A stretch of 64,000 nt of DNA from Pristionchus mayeri (taxonomy: Eukaryota; Nematoda; Chromadorea; Rhabditida; Neodiplogasteridae). This document shows positions 34,001-46,100 of the stretch, piece after piece (position 1 is the first letter of the stretch; each line of letters starts with the position of its first letter). Below the pieces are notes generated by a model that made no database searches, was not told the DNA's origin, and worked only from the letters and a program-made list of their open reading frames with translations. Location of the stretch: NCBI GenBank assembly GCA_036245805.1, contig BTRK01000006.1, positions 11,254,365 through 11,318,364 of the forward strand. The letters are read 5' to 3'. Position numbers and translations under genes: made by a program.

Positions 34001-36900
34001 AAAACCAGAAATTTACTACTATTTCAAAAAGCTGTTTTGCCGTTCCCACCCCTTCCTCCCTTTGATCCGATCTCTCAAGATGTTCTCTCCTTTGTCATCT
34101 TATCAGCCAAATCTGGATCCCTAAGCTAACAGAACGCCGCCGCGACCGAGAGATCGCCCTCTCCCCCTAGGATAGCCACCTATCCCCTCCTAAGCAACAG
34201 GTCTGGAGTGATAGCCATTGTTTGGCCAATCCAATTTCCCGATGGGGGACGAAAAAAGAATGTACTCTGCCTCTCTTCTTTTCCCGTGCTCTCTCGCCCT
34301 GATCTCGAGGCGAAATAGCGTGGGAAACAGAGAGAGTCAGGGAGAGATCAGGCAGATTAGGTTGAGAGGGCACACTGATACCGGCAACGGGGAAACAATG
34401 AATCATGCGCCTGAGGGCATTGGGAAAACGGCTGAGAGCTGATTAGGGAAGATGAGCCCCTTGCACTTTTCCGATGATTCAGAGGAACACGAGCGCGTTC
34501 CTAAGCACTCAGATGAACATGAGCAATGAGCAATGCCCTGGGAAGTCCGAACTAGCCTAACAAGTTGTGGTATCCTAAAAACTCCAGGAAGTTCGATCTA
34601 GCTTGAAATTTAGCATCCTAACATCTTTCGGAAGCTAAATCGGTCAAAGTGAACAGAGCCTTTGTAGCATAACTATTTTTTCGGCCGTTTGCGGGGTTCC
34701 TACCCAAACGGATGTGCTCACACTTTCTCAGCATCCAAAAAATGAACTAAATCAAATCGGTTGGCGCGTAATTCATTCAATTTTTTCAAGAAAATTGAAT
34801 AACTGACCCTTCTCGAAGCAGTAGTTGAAGCACATGGATCCGAATCCGAGCTGAGAGCAGGCGCCCGGTCGCGCCTTGTAGATGGACGCGCAAGTCTTCT
34901 TGTACTCAAAGATGGAAGATTAATCAGTGAAACGGATCATACACAGACTATACTGAACATATTTAGAACTTGGAAATGTTTTTGAAGAGATATAGAGAAA
35001 AATCAGAGGTGCGAAAGGTTACGGTTCAAATGTTTACGAGGTAAAAGACGAGAGATCTAACAACCGATGATGGTACTGCGCTTTTCATTGAAGGTCAAAT
35101 ATCATGAAAGCCAAAAACATTTCTCGCAAAAATGATTAGAGCTGTCGAAGCGCGCAAATAATATTTTCTTGGTTTCAGAAGCCGATGTGCGAAAATTAGA
35201 GAAAGTTCAGCAATATAAAGGTTGTTTACAAATAACTGAAGTCCCCGCCGTAATTCAGCAGAAGGAGACTCGAACAAATAAATGAGAAGTTCCGTACCTG
35301 GAAATTGCTGCCCACGGGCTCCTTAGCTCCCGCCTTAGGATGCACCCACGTCTTGTCGAAGGACTTAATTAAGTTAATAAATATGGTTAGTTATGCTAAT
35401 TAAAAGCTAATTAATAACCGACCTTGATTAGGTTATTGAGTGCCTCAACATCGATCGACTTGGATTGCCCCAGCCTGGAAGATGATAATTGTATTTTTGC
35501 ACTTGCATCCTACCGATGAACGTTTCAACAACCGCTCCACTAATTTTCATTCAACTGTGAAACTCAAGTCAGCCATGGTCAATTTTTTAGCCCAACTTAT
35601 AAAATTTCGTTTTCTAAACCAATAAAATATGTGAAATGAATAGAAGGCAAAAATACATCCTTACACGACTGAGCTCTTGGGGCTACACTGGAAAATTAAG
35701 AGAAACATGCAAAAATCGATAAATTAACGCACGGTCTCTGCGCAGCCGCGCCTTTCTTCGCTCCCGCGGCGCCTGCAGCAGCTGCAGCCGGGGGTTTGTT
35801 GGCAGAGGAGATGCGCGAACTTTGTCTTTGTCTGCTCTGCTGAATAGCCTTCTGCACGAGATCCGAGTGGTCTGAAAAGCAAATTTTTGTTTGTTTATGC
35901 TTTGATTTTGATGTCTCTTCGTGACCAAAATCCTGTAACACCGAACACATTGTAGCTGATTAGAGTTCGCGATTCGGGTATTCGCCGCCCTCATTTACTC
36001 TCTAGTCGCTAGACCGAACGGAGCGTATCGAATGGAGAGACGTTGAGCCTAATTTCGAATTTTAGCAATTATAAGCTGATTCGTCAATGTCCAAAGGTTA
36101 GCTGAAAGCGCTCTCGCACCTCTCCCCTTAACGATGCAATCAATTCAAACAGTGAGCGCAGTTTCAATCTACCTCGCCCACCTGAGGGGAGAAGGAAGGA
36201 GTAAACAGAAGGCGAGACTCTCTTCAATCCGCGTGCTCTCTCTCCCACTCTGACCAGCGAGACAGCACGATAGATAGGGAGAGCAACCCTCAGGAGCTGA
36301 TGAAGAGTCAAAAGAAGATGCGAGCGCGCTAGGAAGAATCACTGTACTAAGCAGCAGTTCAGACAACACTTTAGTCACCTTTGAACCACCTAAACATGAA
36401 TAGAATTTTTCAAAACCGTCTTACAATCAAGCGCACTCAGATAGCGCAGATGCGTTTCAGACAAAATTGAATATTCGAAAAATTCTAAAATAAATAATAC
36501 TGCTACCGTGCTGATCAAAGAGTCAAAAACAAACAATAAGTGCAGGAACAAGGGCGGAAGTCCGCTAGGGCGATTGGGACGAGATCGCATACGATCCCTT
36601 CCGCAAACATGGCAAATTGCCCCGGGGTCTAGACACTTTTGCTGGCGGCTGGTGCCAATCGTTGCTAACCAGCGTAAGTCCGCGTCCATTTCCCATATCT
36701 TTCCCCTAATCAATGGAAGCTGTTTCGCAACTGTACTACAGTGAAGGCACCAATAAAATGCACATCAATACGACAATGCACCTAACGGAGACATGGAAAA
36801 GATGATGAAATGCAATTCGCTCGCTAACCGCAGTAACTCCCTCACCTGCTCCTACAAAGGCAGCCAAGCCGACGATCATCATCAGCGTCGAACTCCTCAT
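28084..36900 (-). CDS. Secreted protein of unknown function: Cys-rich domain plus Thr/Lys-rich tail, 15 exons
   Basis: Exons in transcript order: 36900-36846, 35871-35729, 35687-35665, 35474-35423, 35363-35298, 34904-34808, 33674-33622, 31571-31497, 31087-31007, 30769-30648, 30286-30247, 30200-30129, 28751-28618, 28416-28320, 28161-28084; 395 residues in frame. Signal peptide 1-18 (MRSSTLMMIVGLAAFVGA). An Ala-rich linker precedes ten cysteines, all in residues 66-199 (66, 67, 118, 129, 138, 142, 153, 162, 193, 199), enough for five disulfides; the densest part reads GACSQLGFGSMCFNYCF. Residues about 225-340 are Thr-, Lys- and Glu-rich, mucin-like. The end is aromatic (TFWNRFQPNTWYQ). I do not recognise the family; secretion into the extracellular space or cuticle is an inference. 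Exon 3 is only 23 nt. Intron 7 holds a 1.75-kb foldback ending 37 bp from exon 7. Confidence 0.72.
29470..29810. repeat. CTCGAGC-rich palindromic repeat
   Basis: About 340 bp in which GCTCGAGC and variants (CTCGAGCG, GAGCACTC) recur many times on both strands. The ends look inverted (TAGTGTTGTTTTTATCGAGC against the complement of CTCGAATAACATCACTA-like sequence), so the whole may be a MITE made of these words. It lies in an intron of the Cys-rich gene. Confidence 0.6.
31831..33584. mobile_element. Long foldback element, TGAGTGCGTTCGCG family, 1.75 kb
   Basis: Inverted arms of about 850 bp, flanked by TA (31829-31830, 33585-33586). The ends read TGAGTGCGTTCGCGTAAG and complement. Arms share CCGAACACATAGCTGGATTTT with the element at 62248-63280, so both belong to one family. 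It lies in intron 7 of the Cys-rich gene and should give a long RNA hairpin. Confidence 0.85.
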
Positions 36901-38117
36901 CGTTGCTAGTGATCAAGCGAGCGACGATGTGTTGTGGCTTCTCTTCTTGTCTCCAAAAGACTTCTGGAGCCAAGGGGGGAAGGAGGTGGCCGGAGGGAGA
37001 GAGAGAGATAAGGGAGTGTTGGGGGATCTCAAGTGATGAGGAGGATGGGAATGGTCAAATACGGGAGAGGAGAGGGCGGAGGGAGGCGAGGGGCAAGGGG
37101 CGAGCTTTCTTTGTGGACGCTTGAGCAGAGGGAGTGAGAGTGACTGAGTATGGCACGGGCGGATTCTGGGAGGGGCAAAGGGGGGAGGGGAGAAAGTGCC
37201 CTGAGGGCTCAGCCGTTCTGGAATGGTGAGGGGAGACGGGGAAGGAAGTGAGGCGGCGGAAAAGCAGGTTGAAAACCGATCTATTGCCCGAAGACGTTCT
37301 TCCTTGAAACGAGAAACGGGTGTGATGATACATGCGTGTAGTGTAGCATACCCCGGCGGGCTCGCTTCAGACAGAGCGAGAGAGCAGGCGAAATTGAGAG
37401 AGTCAAAAGCCGACATGTCATCGAGAGACACGAACGCTCTTCGTTCTTCACGCTATTTCGCGCTGGCCGGAGAGGGATAGGGCAGAATTGAGAGAGAGAG
37501 AGTTCCCTTGAGGAGCAGTTTCTTCTGTCTGAGAACGTGAGGATGGCTCACCGGAAGGAAAGGAAAGGGGGATCAGACTCTTTTTGGCCGCCGTTGTCCC
37601 GGAAGGAAAAGGAAGATGCTGACATGTGAGCAATAAGTAGCTGAAATGGCGATACTAGGTCTAATGAGAGCCCTTTCGCAATACGTCCAGTAAATAACAG
37701 TTGTTCTCGGCTCTGACAGTTCTCATACGAACTGTGTACGAGAGATAATCCCCCACAGTGCGCGATTTCTAGCTCTGATCCGAGTGACGTGCGCATTCTT
37801 GAGTGAGAATGACATCTTTGAAGATCTTTGAGCAAACAGCAGACATTTCATGCCTACGTGAGTTGTACTTATTGGAGGGGAAACAATGCAAAAATAATTA
37901 TCTTACTTTCTATCTATGTTTCCCGCACTCTTTTAAGATCTTAATTCAAAACTGTTGACTGTCGCCTCACATAGTTCCGCCTCACATATTGGTTAGAGAA
38001 AGTTAGAGAGCCGAGAAATAGGGAGAGTCAGACATACTCGGAAAGATTGGGAGATTACGATCTGCGCGCATTTATCGTGTTCTGAGGGATAGAGAAGTTT
38101 TTTTGGCTTTTTATGTA
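36901..38117. other. Upstream region of the Cys-rich gene, purine-rich
   Basis: The first 400 bp or so upstream of the start codon (36960-37330) are strongly G/A-rich on + (GGGGAAGGAGG, GAGAGAGAGA), with a skew unlike the rest of the window. It presumably includes the promoter. Further GAGAGAG words follow to 37510. No gene seen. Confidence 0.45.
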
Positions 38118-39383
38118 TTAGGTTGTAACATAAGTTTTGTCGCATTTCGGAGGTTCACAATATTTCCATGAAGGATACTTCTCAAACATTATCAATGCCT
38201 GACCTCCTAGTATATGTTTGGGGTGTTCATGCACATTCAAACCATAGGGTAGAGCTGAACTGCGCGCGCTGGCTATGCGAAAAATATTAATATGAACTGA
38301 TTTAAATTTGGTGCAGATTTTTTAAATTCGTTTGATCAGGCGCTAGTTCGCAGAGATGAATAATGAACCAAACTTCTACAGCATGGTGATATACCCCGTC
38401 AATGCTCTTTCAAAATATACGCCAGATATGGTGCTATGTTGAGCGGAATCAAAGATATACTTCACTGAGTGTAAGGTTAGCCGCTGATTCGTAGCCAACT
38501 TGACCAACTCTTCTGAATCCAGAATTGCAACAACAGTGACTAACATAAGTGCGTTCCAATTACCACTCATGGAGGTATAATTTATCATTAAACAAGTGAG
38601 AGAAAGAACACTCCACTTGTGGGAAATTTGAATTTTTATTAATTCAATTCGCGCACAATTTTACCAAAATATGCAAGTTTAGGTGTTTCGAATTAAAGAT
38701 TGTCATTCAAAAACTATTTATTTCCAAACTTATCCCAAGTAGATACTAGTAAGGGAAGGGTTTATGGTTAGGATGGACACAACAAATCAGATATTGAACA
38801 TGTGTGCGAGGTAGGAATATGAACAAAGTGCCGATTTCATTAGTTTAATTTACATACCATCGTTCTGAATGGAGCCACTTATCTCAACAGAACCCAATCT
38901 ACCCCAAACTTTGTCTGCATACTGACCACTTTGGGTGAACTATATTCCACCACTATTTGGATCTGGATATCTATTGAGATGAAAATTCGGCTTGCGAAAG
39001 TTTTCGCGACCGTCACCAACCATCCACATTATACAAACTCGTGTACATTTCTAAAACGATTTTCGTTTGTCATTATCCGTGAGTGGTTCAAAATTTTGCA
39101 CATATGTAGTACTTTACGCAAATCACACAAAATCGGCATAATTTATCCTTTTCAAGAAGAGCTGATGCGTGAAAATGATTTCTAATCCTTATCTCAGTAC
39201 AACTTTGTCTGACTAATGTGCCTCCTCAACTGCCTTGACAGGACTGAAGTAAAGCGCGTAAGAAAGAGTACGAAGGCCCTCACTGATGATGAATAACGAA
39301 ATTGAGATTAAATTAATTCGAAGAATTTCTGAGGTTAAAATGCATAAGAGATTGGACGCGACAAAACTTATGTTACAACCTGA
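38118..39383. mobile_element. Mariner-type element with TTAGGTTG ends, decayed, 1.27 kb
   Basis: Ends are TTAGGTTGTAACATAAG (38118) and the complement TCAGGTTGTAACATAAG at 39383, flanked by TA. The length is that of a full mariner, but I find no catalytic motif; internal ORFs are short. A second element with the same type of ends is at 56629-57872. Confidence 0.65.
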
Positions 39384-40134
39384 TACTTAATGTCATGGAG
39401 AAATCAGCATTGATCATCCTGACATGGAATTGAACATTACCTGAAACATAAATTTCCGAGGTTCATTTCATATGCAGTTTCATTGACAAGTCGGCACATG
39501 ACTCTAGTAACTTTGCCACTCTCTCATGCTGTCTGATCGGAGAGAGAGTAGGGGAACTGGAGAGGGTCGGGGCGATCGAGAAACAGTTGCCCAGATAAGG
39601 ATCTCAGTGCGCGCATTCCCGTGTGCGGCATCGGGACATCCCGATTCCGGGTGCGATAACATCCAGAAACGGCTCTGGTTGGAGCTTTCCCTTTTCTTCC
39701 TGAGCTTTCTCCTACGACATTGCCACGTTTCTCAGCGTTTATTTCATTACAATTGTTAGGCATCTGAGGCCCTAAGAGTCAAATATCATTTAGATTACGC
39801 ATGGCCGGATGAGACCTATGACGTCATGCGCGTTTGATATATCAAAGGCGGCATGCCATCATAGTTCTTATCCGACCTAGTGACCATCTAGAGTAGAGAG
39901 GACTCTCTTCATTCTGCGTGATCTCTCGCCTATCAAATTGTAGAGAGAGCACACAAAATGAAGAGGATCTTGTCTTGCGAATCCATCCATAATATAGAAA
40001 CGACGTAGCTTGTTAGTTCTTCCCCCTTCCTTTCCAAGCTCTTTCCTAGCCCATTGCCACGTTTTTCAGTGCTTTTTCACGATTATTGGGTATCTGAACC
40101 TCTTTTTTTTATCAATTTTCAGAGTGATTGCGTC
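39384..40134. other. Upstream region of the SLC35A-like gene
   Basis: It holds an AGGTCGGATGAG palindrome (39798-39885) and a GAGAGAGTG hairpin (39899-39966). TTTTCAG at 40116-40122 is 12 bases before the start codon and may accept a spliced leader. CTTTCCCTTTTCTTCC-like sequence near 39690 is repeated near 40025. Confidence 0.45.
39798..39885. mobile_element. Palindromic MITE (AGGTCGGATGAG family)
   Basis: TGACGTCAT core in the left arm, GTTTGATATATCAAAG centre, right end CCGACCTAGTG; about 88 bp. It sits 250 bp upstream of the SLC35A-like start codon. Confidence 0.8.
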
Positions 40135-43100
40135 ATGACTACGCAACAGCAGGGATCCACCAGTCTCAAGTACCTCGGGTTGCTGGCGCTGACAGCGCAG
40201 CAGATCAGGTAGATCAATAGAAGACAAAATCGATCGATTCCCTACGTGATTTTCCACATTTTCAATATTTTGGAGTACTTTTGTTGGCCTGCCACAACTG
40301 TGTTTCACACCCTCTGTAAAACGGGAATCGAGTATGCTGAACAGTTGCACGTTGTTGTCTAGCAGCAAAACAATTTAAAACTATCAAAATCAATAACTAC
40401 CGTTTGCCTTGACTATTGATCGATTACAGTATGCCGCTGATGGTGCGGTACACGCGCGATCGGGAAAACGACGAAGCCTTCTTCACCACCGTCAACGTGC
40501 TCGTCATGGAGGTGGGATACGGTAGACAGAAAATCGATAATTTATAATCACTTAAAGCATGAATCACATATCTTCATTGTTCTGCAATTGGTTCGGAGAT
40601 GAAATCGATATAATCTCGGAATTTGGAAGTTTACTGAATCGACAAATCGATAATTTTAGATCATGAAGCTGGCAGCTTGTTCATTCCTGTTGATCCGCGA
40701 GCACAAGAGCATCCTCAAGTGAGGTTTCACTGTTGTTTTCGAAAATAACAAAAATTCTCAGTCTCGCTATTGCATATTCTACTTAAAGGAGGACTGAAGG
40801 CAAAGTTCAACTTTGGACCCTGTCATTGCCATAACCTAGCTCCTTTTAACGACTAAAGGCTCCAAAAAATTACATTAATATCTCTACTCTCATCAGAGTT
40901 ATGATTAGTTGGCTGAGTGCCATGGACGCTTGATGGGCCAGGGAAGTGCGCGAATTCAAATATCTTGGAGTTTTGTCAAAAACTGGTGGGGTCGAACCCG
41001 CAACTATCCGATTACGTGACGGCTGCTCTACCACTGAGCTATCCTACCGATGTGTGAACGCTTCCTAGCTCGCTCTATGATCTTTGGAGGGTGGAACCTC
41101 CCTTCTATCGATGTGGCTACTTTGCCGAGAGCCCTCCTTTAACTAAATAATACTCTGCCAAGCCGTGAATTAGCCGTGAATTATTCTCAGAGTTATTAGG
41201 TTGTTGCAAAAGTCTTGCGGTTTTTTGATATTTTGCCTTCCATCTTCCTTTCAGTTTGACTGATGAACTTCCGAATATTGATTACTAATGAGGCCTTGTA
41301 TACTCTTTCATATGCGCGCCCTATCAGCATTGCCCAATCGGGGAGGCAAGAACAGGACAATGTTAAAATCGCGAAAATTTATCCATCGAAAACGACTCAT
41401 TTCTCAATATTCTGTTTCCTCTGAAGCATAAATGCTCAATTCCTGGTGGTTATATGAAGCTCCCATCTTTACCCTATACATACTTTTTCTCATGGATGAT
41501 GGAAGTTACATCCTTTTGAGAAATGCATTGATCAGTAAATCACTACATATTACATTTTGTATGTTGATTTTGCATATTTTTGAAAAATGAGAAATTCAAA
41601 TTTTCTGAAACGAGATAGATGCAGGCGCCAATATTTTTTAAGGTAATATAGCCTCTTGGTGGGTGAATATAGCGCACTCATAGTGGAGCCTATATGATTG
41701 ATCTTTGATGCAAAAAATCTGAACAAGTTTCATGTAACCAGAATCGACAGCATATTTTCAATATCATGTTCGGTCCAATCTTAATCGAGACACAGTTGAA
41801 ACATATTTTCTGAAAGGGTATACGTGATACTTCCCATACATTAGTATGGGTAGGTTTCGTGAATTTTGCCAGCAAATATCCAGTAAAATACATTTAATGC
41901 AAAATTTTGAGAATAAATTGCAATTGTGTTCATCATAATTTATTGCGTTGATCGCGATATCGGATTGATTGAAATGTATGCATGTAAAGTACAAGCATAC
42001 CTCTAAACACTGCTATGTTTGTTAGTCATTGTAATTTGTGACAAAAGAATTATGATAGTTCAAAGTACGGACACAAAAAACCGCAAGACTTTTGCAACAA
42101 CCTAATACTATCAATTATTCTCAGATTTCTGACTGACGTCAAAGACGCCATCTGGGGAGATCCCGTGGAGACCGCAAAGGTGAGCCATCAATTAGGATGG
42201 CTTAGCTCTAACTCTCTTCATTTTGTGTGCTCTCTCGCCGATCATACTGATGAGAGAGCACTCATAATGAAGAGACTCTATTGCGAAACCATCCCGAATG
42301 GTAAAACAGTCGTTCCAATTCCAGAAACAATGCGATAAACAATACTATAATCACGATAACAAAACAATTATGGAGGGAATTCAATCGATAATCGCAGGTG
42401 TGTTTTCCCGCTGTGATCTACACGCTGCAGAACAACCTGTACTACATCGCCCTGAGTCATCTCGACGCTACGACCTTCTGTGTACGTTTAATTTTTAAAT
42501 TTTTTTGGATAATAGGTGCGGATCATCCGCTGTTCTATGTTTCACGCATTGTATAACATTTATTGAAATAGGCGAAAACCGATTTTAGGTAATTACATTG
42601 ATCAAACAATTTTAAAATTTTGCTGATAGGCCATTAACTATCAATTGAAGATCTCATCTCCAGCTAACGAATTATCTGGACACTATGCTAATCGACATTC
42701 TCAGATTCTCTACCAGCTCAAGATCTTCACTACGGCCCTGCTGATGCGAGTGCTGCTGAATCGTCGACTCTCCAGCCAGCAGTGGTGAGCGGCTACCGTA
42801 TCCCTCTATAATTCGGAACTGATTCTCACGTCCTGATGCGTACTATTCGGCTCATCATAACAACAGAATTGCATGATGCCTCGTATCGCACCAAAGAATA
42901 TCGTAACCCAGTAACTCCTTCGATACCATACCCCTTGCAGGTTCGCCCTGTGCCTCCTCGTTGTTGGTGCAGCGGACGTAGAGTGGAGCTCAAGCGGAGG
43001 CAGGAGCGAAGGTAGGTATAGGGGATACTGTATGGTGATAGAGTTGGTACCTCAAAGTCTTGGATAGATCATACTTCCTTTATTGTCAATTCCTGCATGG

Positions 43101-46100
43101 TAGCCATTTTCTCAATTCGTCTTCAATTTCCTACGGCTGAATTTTTCTGTTTAGTTTGCGCCGAAAGCGATTTGAAAAAGAGAGGTGGGGGGAGGAATGC
43201 TGAATTCCGATCTCCCTCTCTCTCACATTTGCACACGAAATCACACTGTTTGATCTGATAAGATCAGAGGGCGAGGCAAAAAGGGGAAAAAGCGTTCGCG
43301 TCTTCAAGGGTCGGCCCGAGATAAGAGACATTCGCCCCGAAAGGGAACAGGGATTATGAGGATCCGAGGGGCGAGAGAGTGTGGGATTTGAAGAGAGTGT
43401 GACTCCAGGAAAGCCATCGGCCACTTCAAATGAGCCTTTCTTGAAGCGCGAGAGATAGAACAAAGGAGAACTGCCATCAGCCATTTTAGGGATCGCCCCC
43501 CTTTCGGTTTCGAAACGCATCTAGGGGACTTATTCCATTAATTGGACAATCTTTACACAATATCTTCTCCTTTATACGTTTTCGTTCGGCACTAAGGGCA
43601 TCAATAATTGAGAAATGTATAAATTTATTCACATGAAGAACTGTTTGTTTTTGGTAATCTAGCCGTCGTTCGTTCGATAGGCCAACAATCGCCCGATTTC
43701 GGCACCTTGATTTAGCCAAACAAACAAATAAACGTCGCCCGCTAGAAGCATGAAGGGGAGAACCACCTGAGCGGGTATCGAATGTCATGCACGGACTGTG
43801 CAAAAACTACGTTGTGTGGATGTGCGATAAACGACCCTCTTCATTCTGTACACTCTCTCGCCTATCTGACTAGTGACGCAGAATGAAGGGAAACTATTTT
43901 TTGCCAAGCCTTACAGATAGTGAAACGAAGGGGGAAGGAACTTTACCTTTATTTACTGTCGAATAGGGATGACTGCGCCTGTAATGAATCTCTTCGCTTT
44001 TCGTGCTTTCTCTCCAGTCTAATCGGCGAGATAGTGTGCAGAATGAAGCGCGTCAGAGCCATTTATTGCTATTCATCCTTAGTGTCGAATATCATGCGCG
44101 CACGGCTTAGTAACCGTCTCGTACAGATTTTCTTGTCAGATAGTTCGTGAAGTTTCAAACTGAAGAAGTACTCGACATTATCAGAATTTCAACGAAAGTC
44201 AATAAACAATATCAGTGAAACAAATCTATTTCGCAAGACGAAATCTAAATTTTCTTGCCATTATAATGCATAAATAGTATTTTTCGATCCGTTCCTAAAG
44301 GAATAATGAGATATGCGAAGCGAGTGCTCCCAGAGGGGAATTAGCGCACAAATCAGAGATAAACGATCACTCATTCCAGGTCTCTCCGCTTCAAATGATC
44401 TCGTGGGACTGCTCGCTGTGGGCTCGATGTGCTTCACCTCGGCCATTGCTGGTTTGGTATTTTATCCTTCTTTTCACTCTCCATGCTTCATTCTTCACGC
44501 ATTATTTTTGCATTCGTGATTTTTTTCACCTCTCAGTGGGGGATAACTTTGAAAGAATTTTTTTTTCTTTTTTATCTCTCCCACCTGCCAAATCGTCGAG
44601 AGAGCACGCAGAAAGACTAAAGTCAATACTTTCAAAGCCATTCGTAGCCTGAGCGAGAATGGTTGATAATGCCTTATAATTCCCCGTACATGAATCCTTG
44701 GAATTCGAAATTTTCAATTGTCGTTTCTTCATTTCTCATCGTAATCCTTCAATACGTCTCAGGCCTTTTCCCGAGGGGGGGGTCAGACTTGTTTCCAACT
44801 TGGGTTCCCCGTGCTGAGAGAGTCATGCCTTCCCCCACTCAGGCGTCTACCTCGAGCGGGTGCTCAAGGGTTCCACTGTGAGCGTCTGGATGCAGAACAT
44901 TCGCATCTCCCTCATCGGCCTGCCCGTCTCCATCCTGTCCATGTGCTACTATGAATGGAGCGATATCCAGAGAGGTACGGTAGGGATACTGTATATTCGC
45001 GTTGCGGGTGAGGAAATAGGAATGCGACTGAGTAATGTGATATTTAGAGAGATACTGTATATTATTGTAGAGCTGCAATTCGAAAATTGAAAATTTGAAA
45101 GATCAAGAAGAAAATAATTTGGGATTCGGCCACGGAAATATTTATTTTTTTTTAAAATTCCACCTCACGGTGAGCTGACGATCGGCGGGAACTGATGGTT
45201 TCAGATAAATGAGCAGTGTGAAACCTAAACAAAACGGGAACGATCACAACATCAACAAGAAAGGAGAAACTAAAATATTAATTTGCAGACGGTGCCTTCC
45301 GTGGCTGGGACCACTGGGTGCTGATTATGACGGCGACGAATTCGCTCGGAGGTTTGACTGGTCTTTGATCTTTGAATAATTGCTTCGTTTCTAAAATCCT
45401 TACCATTGAGTAATAGCGTTGGCAATTCGATAATAACGGGCCCGCTAAAACGCGCCTCGCAATAGCGGGCCCGTGACCTCTGAGGGAGAGCTAGCGGGCC
45501 CGCTACCTCTACCTCGCTTGTTACGGGCCCGCAATATCGATATCGTTTAGCCTACCCTATTGAGTAATTGGTTTATGGAATACTCCACTCAGCTACAATA
45601 TTTTTTGAGCGATAATTAAGGCATTTTCGAGTGGTGATTCTAAAGGGTTGGTAGGAGAGATAAATTTCGTTTTCAAGCTAGAAGGGAAAGACGAGATCTG
45701 CTAAATCGGAATCTCTCAGATAAAGAGGACAGGTGAAACATACATTTGCCAAGTGTCTCTGCTCCCATTACCATTTAATTTTGAAAATAAATCAAAAATA
45801 TTTTCAGGTCTGCTCATCTCGATGGTGATCAAGTATGCCGACAACATCCTCAAGGCATACGCACAGGTGTGAGCTTTGATCTTCGATATTTTTATTCCAA
45901 CAAAAGCAAACTGATCAGCGAAATTTGATTTTTTGGACCCTTCACTTCGATCTTCCGTCTTTCATACTATTCACTCTTGTTCTTTTCACTTTCTGATTCT
46001 TGCTCGATTTTCGTGGACGATTATGATCTTTGATCTCACTTTCTCCCACTGACTAATCACTATTTTTTCGGAGATCTTGATTATGTTACTATTAATTTCA

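Noticed and set aside
36913..37431. 172-residue frame on - upstream of the Cys-rich gene
   Set aside because: Pro/Ser/Leu-rich translation of a purine-skewed promoter region, without splice or start context.
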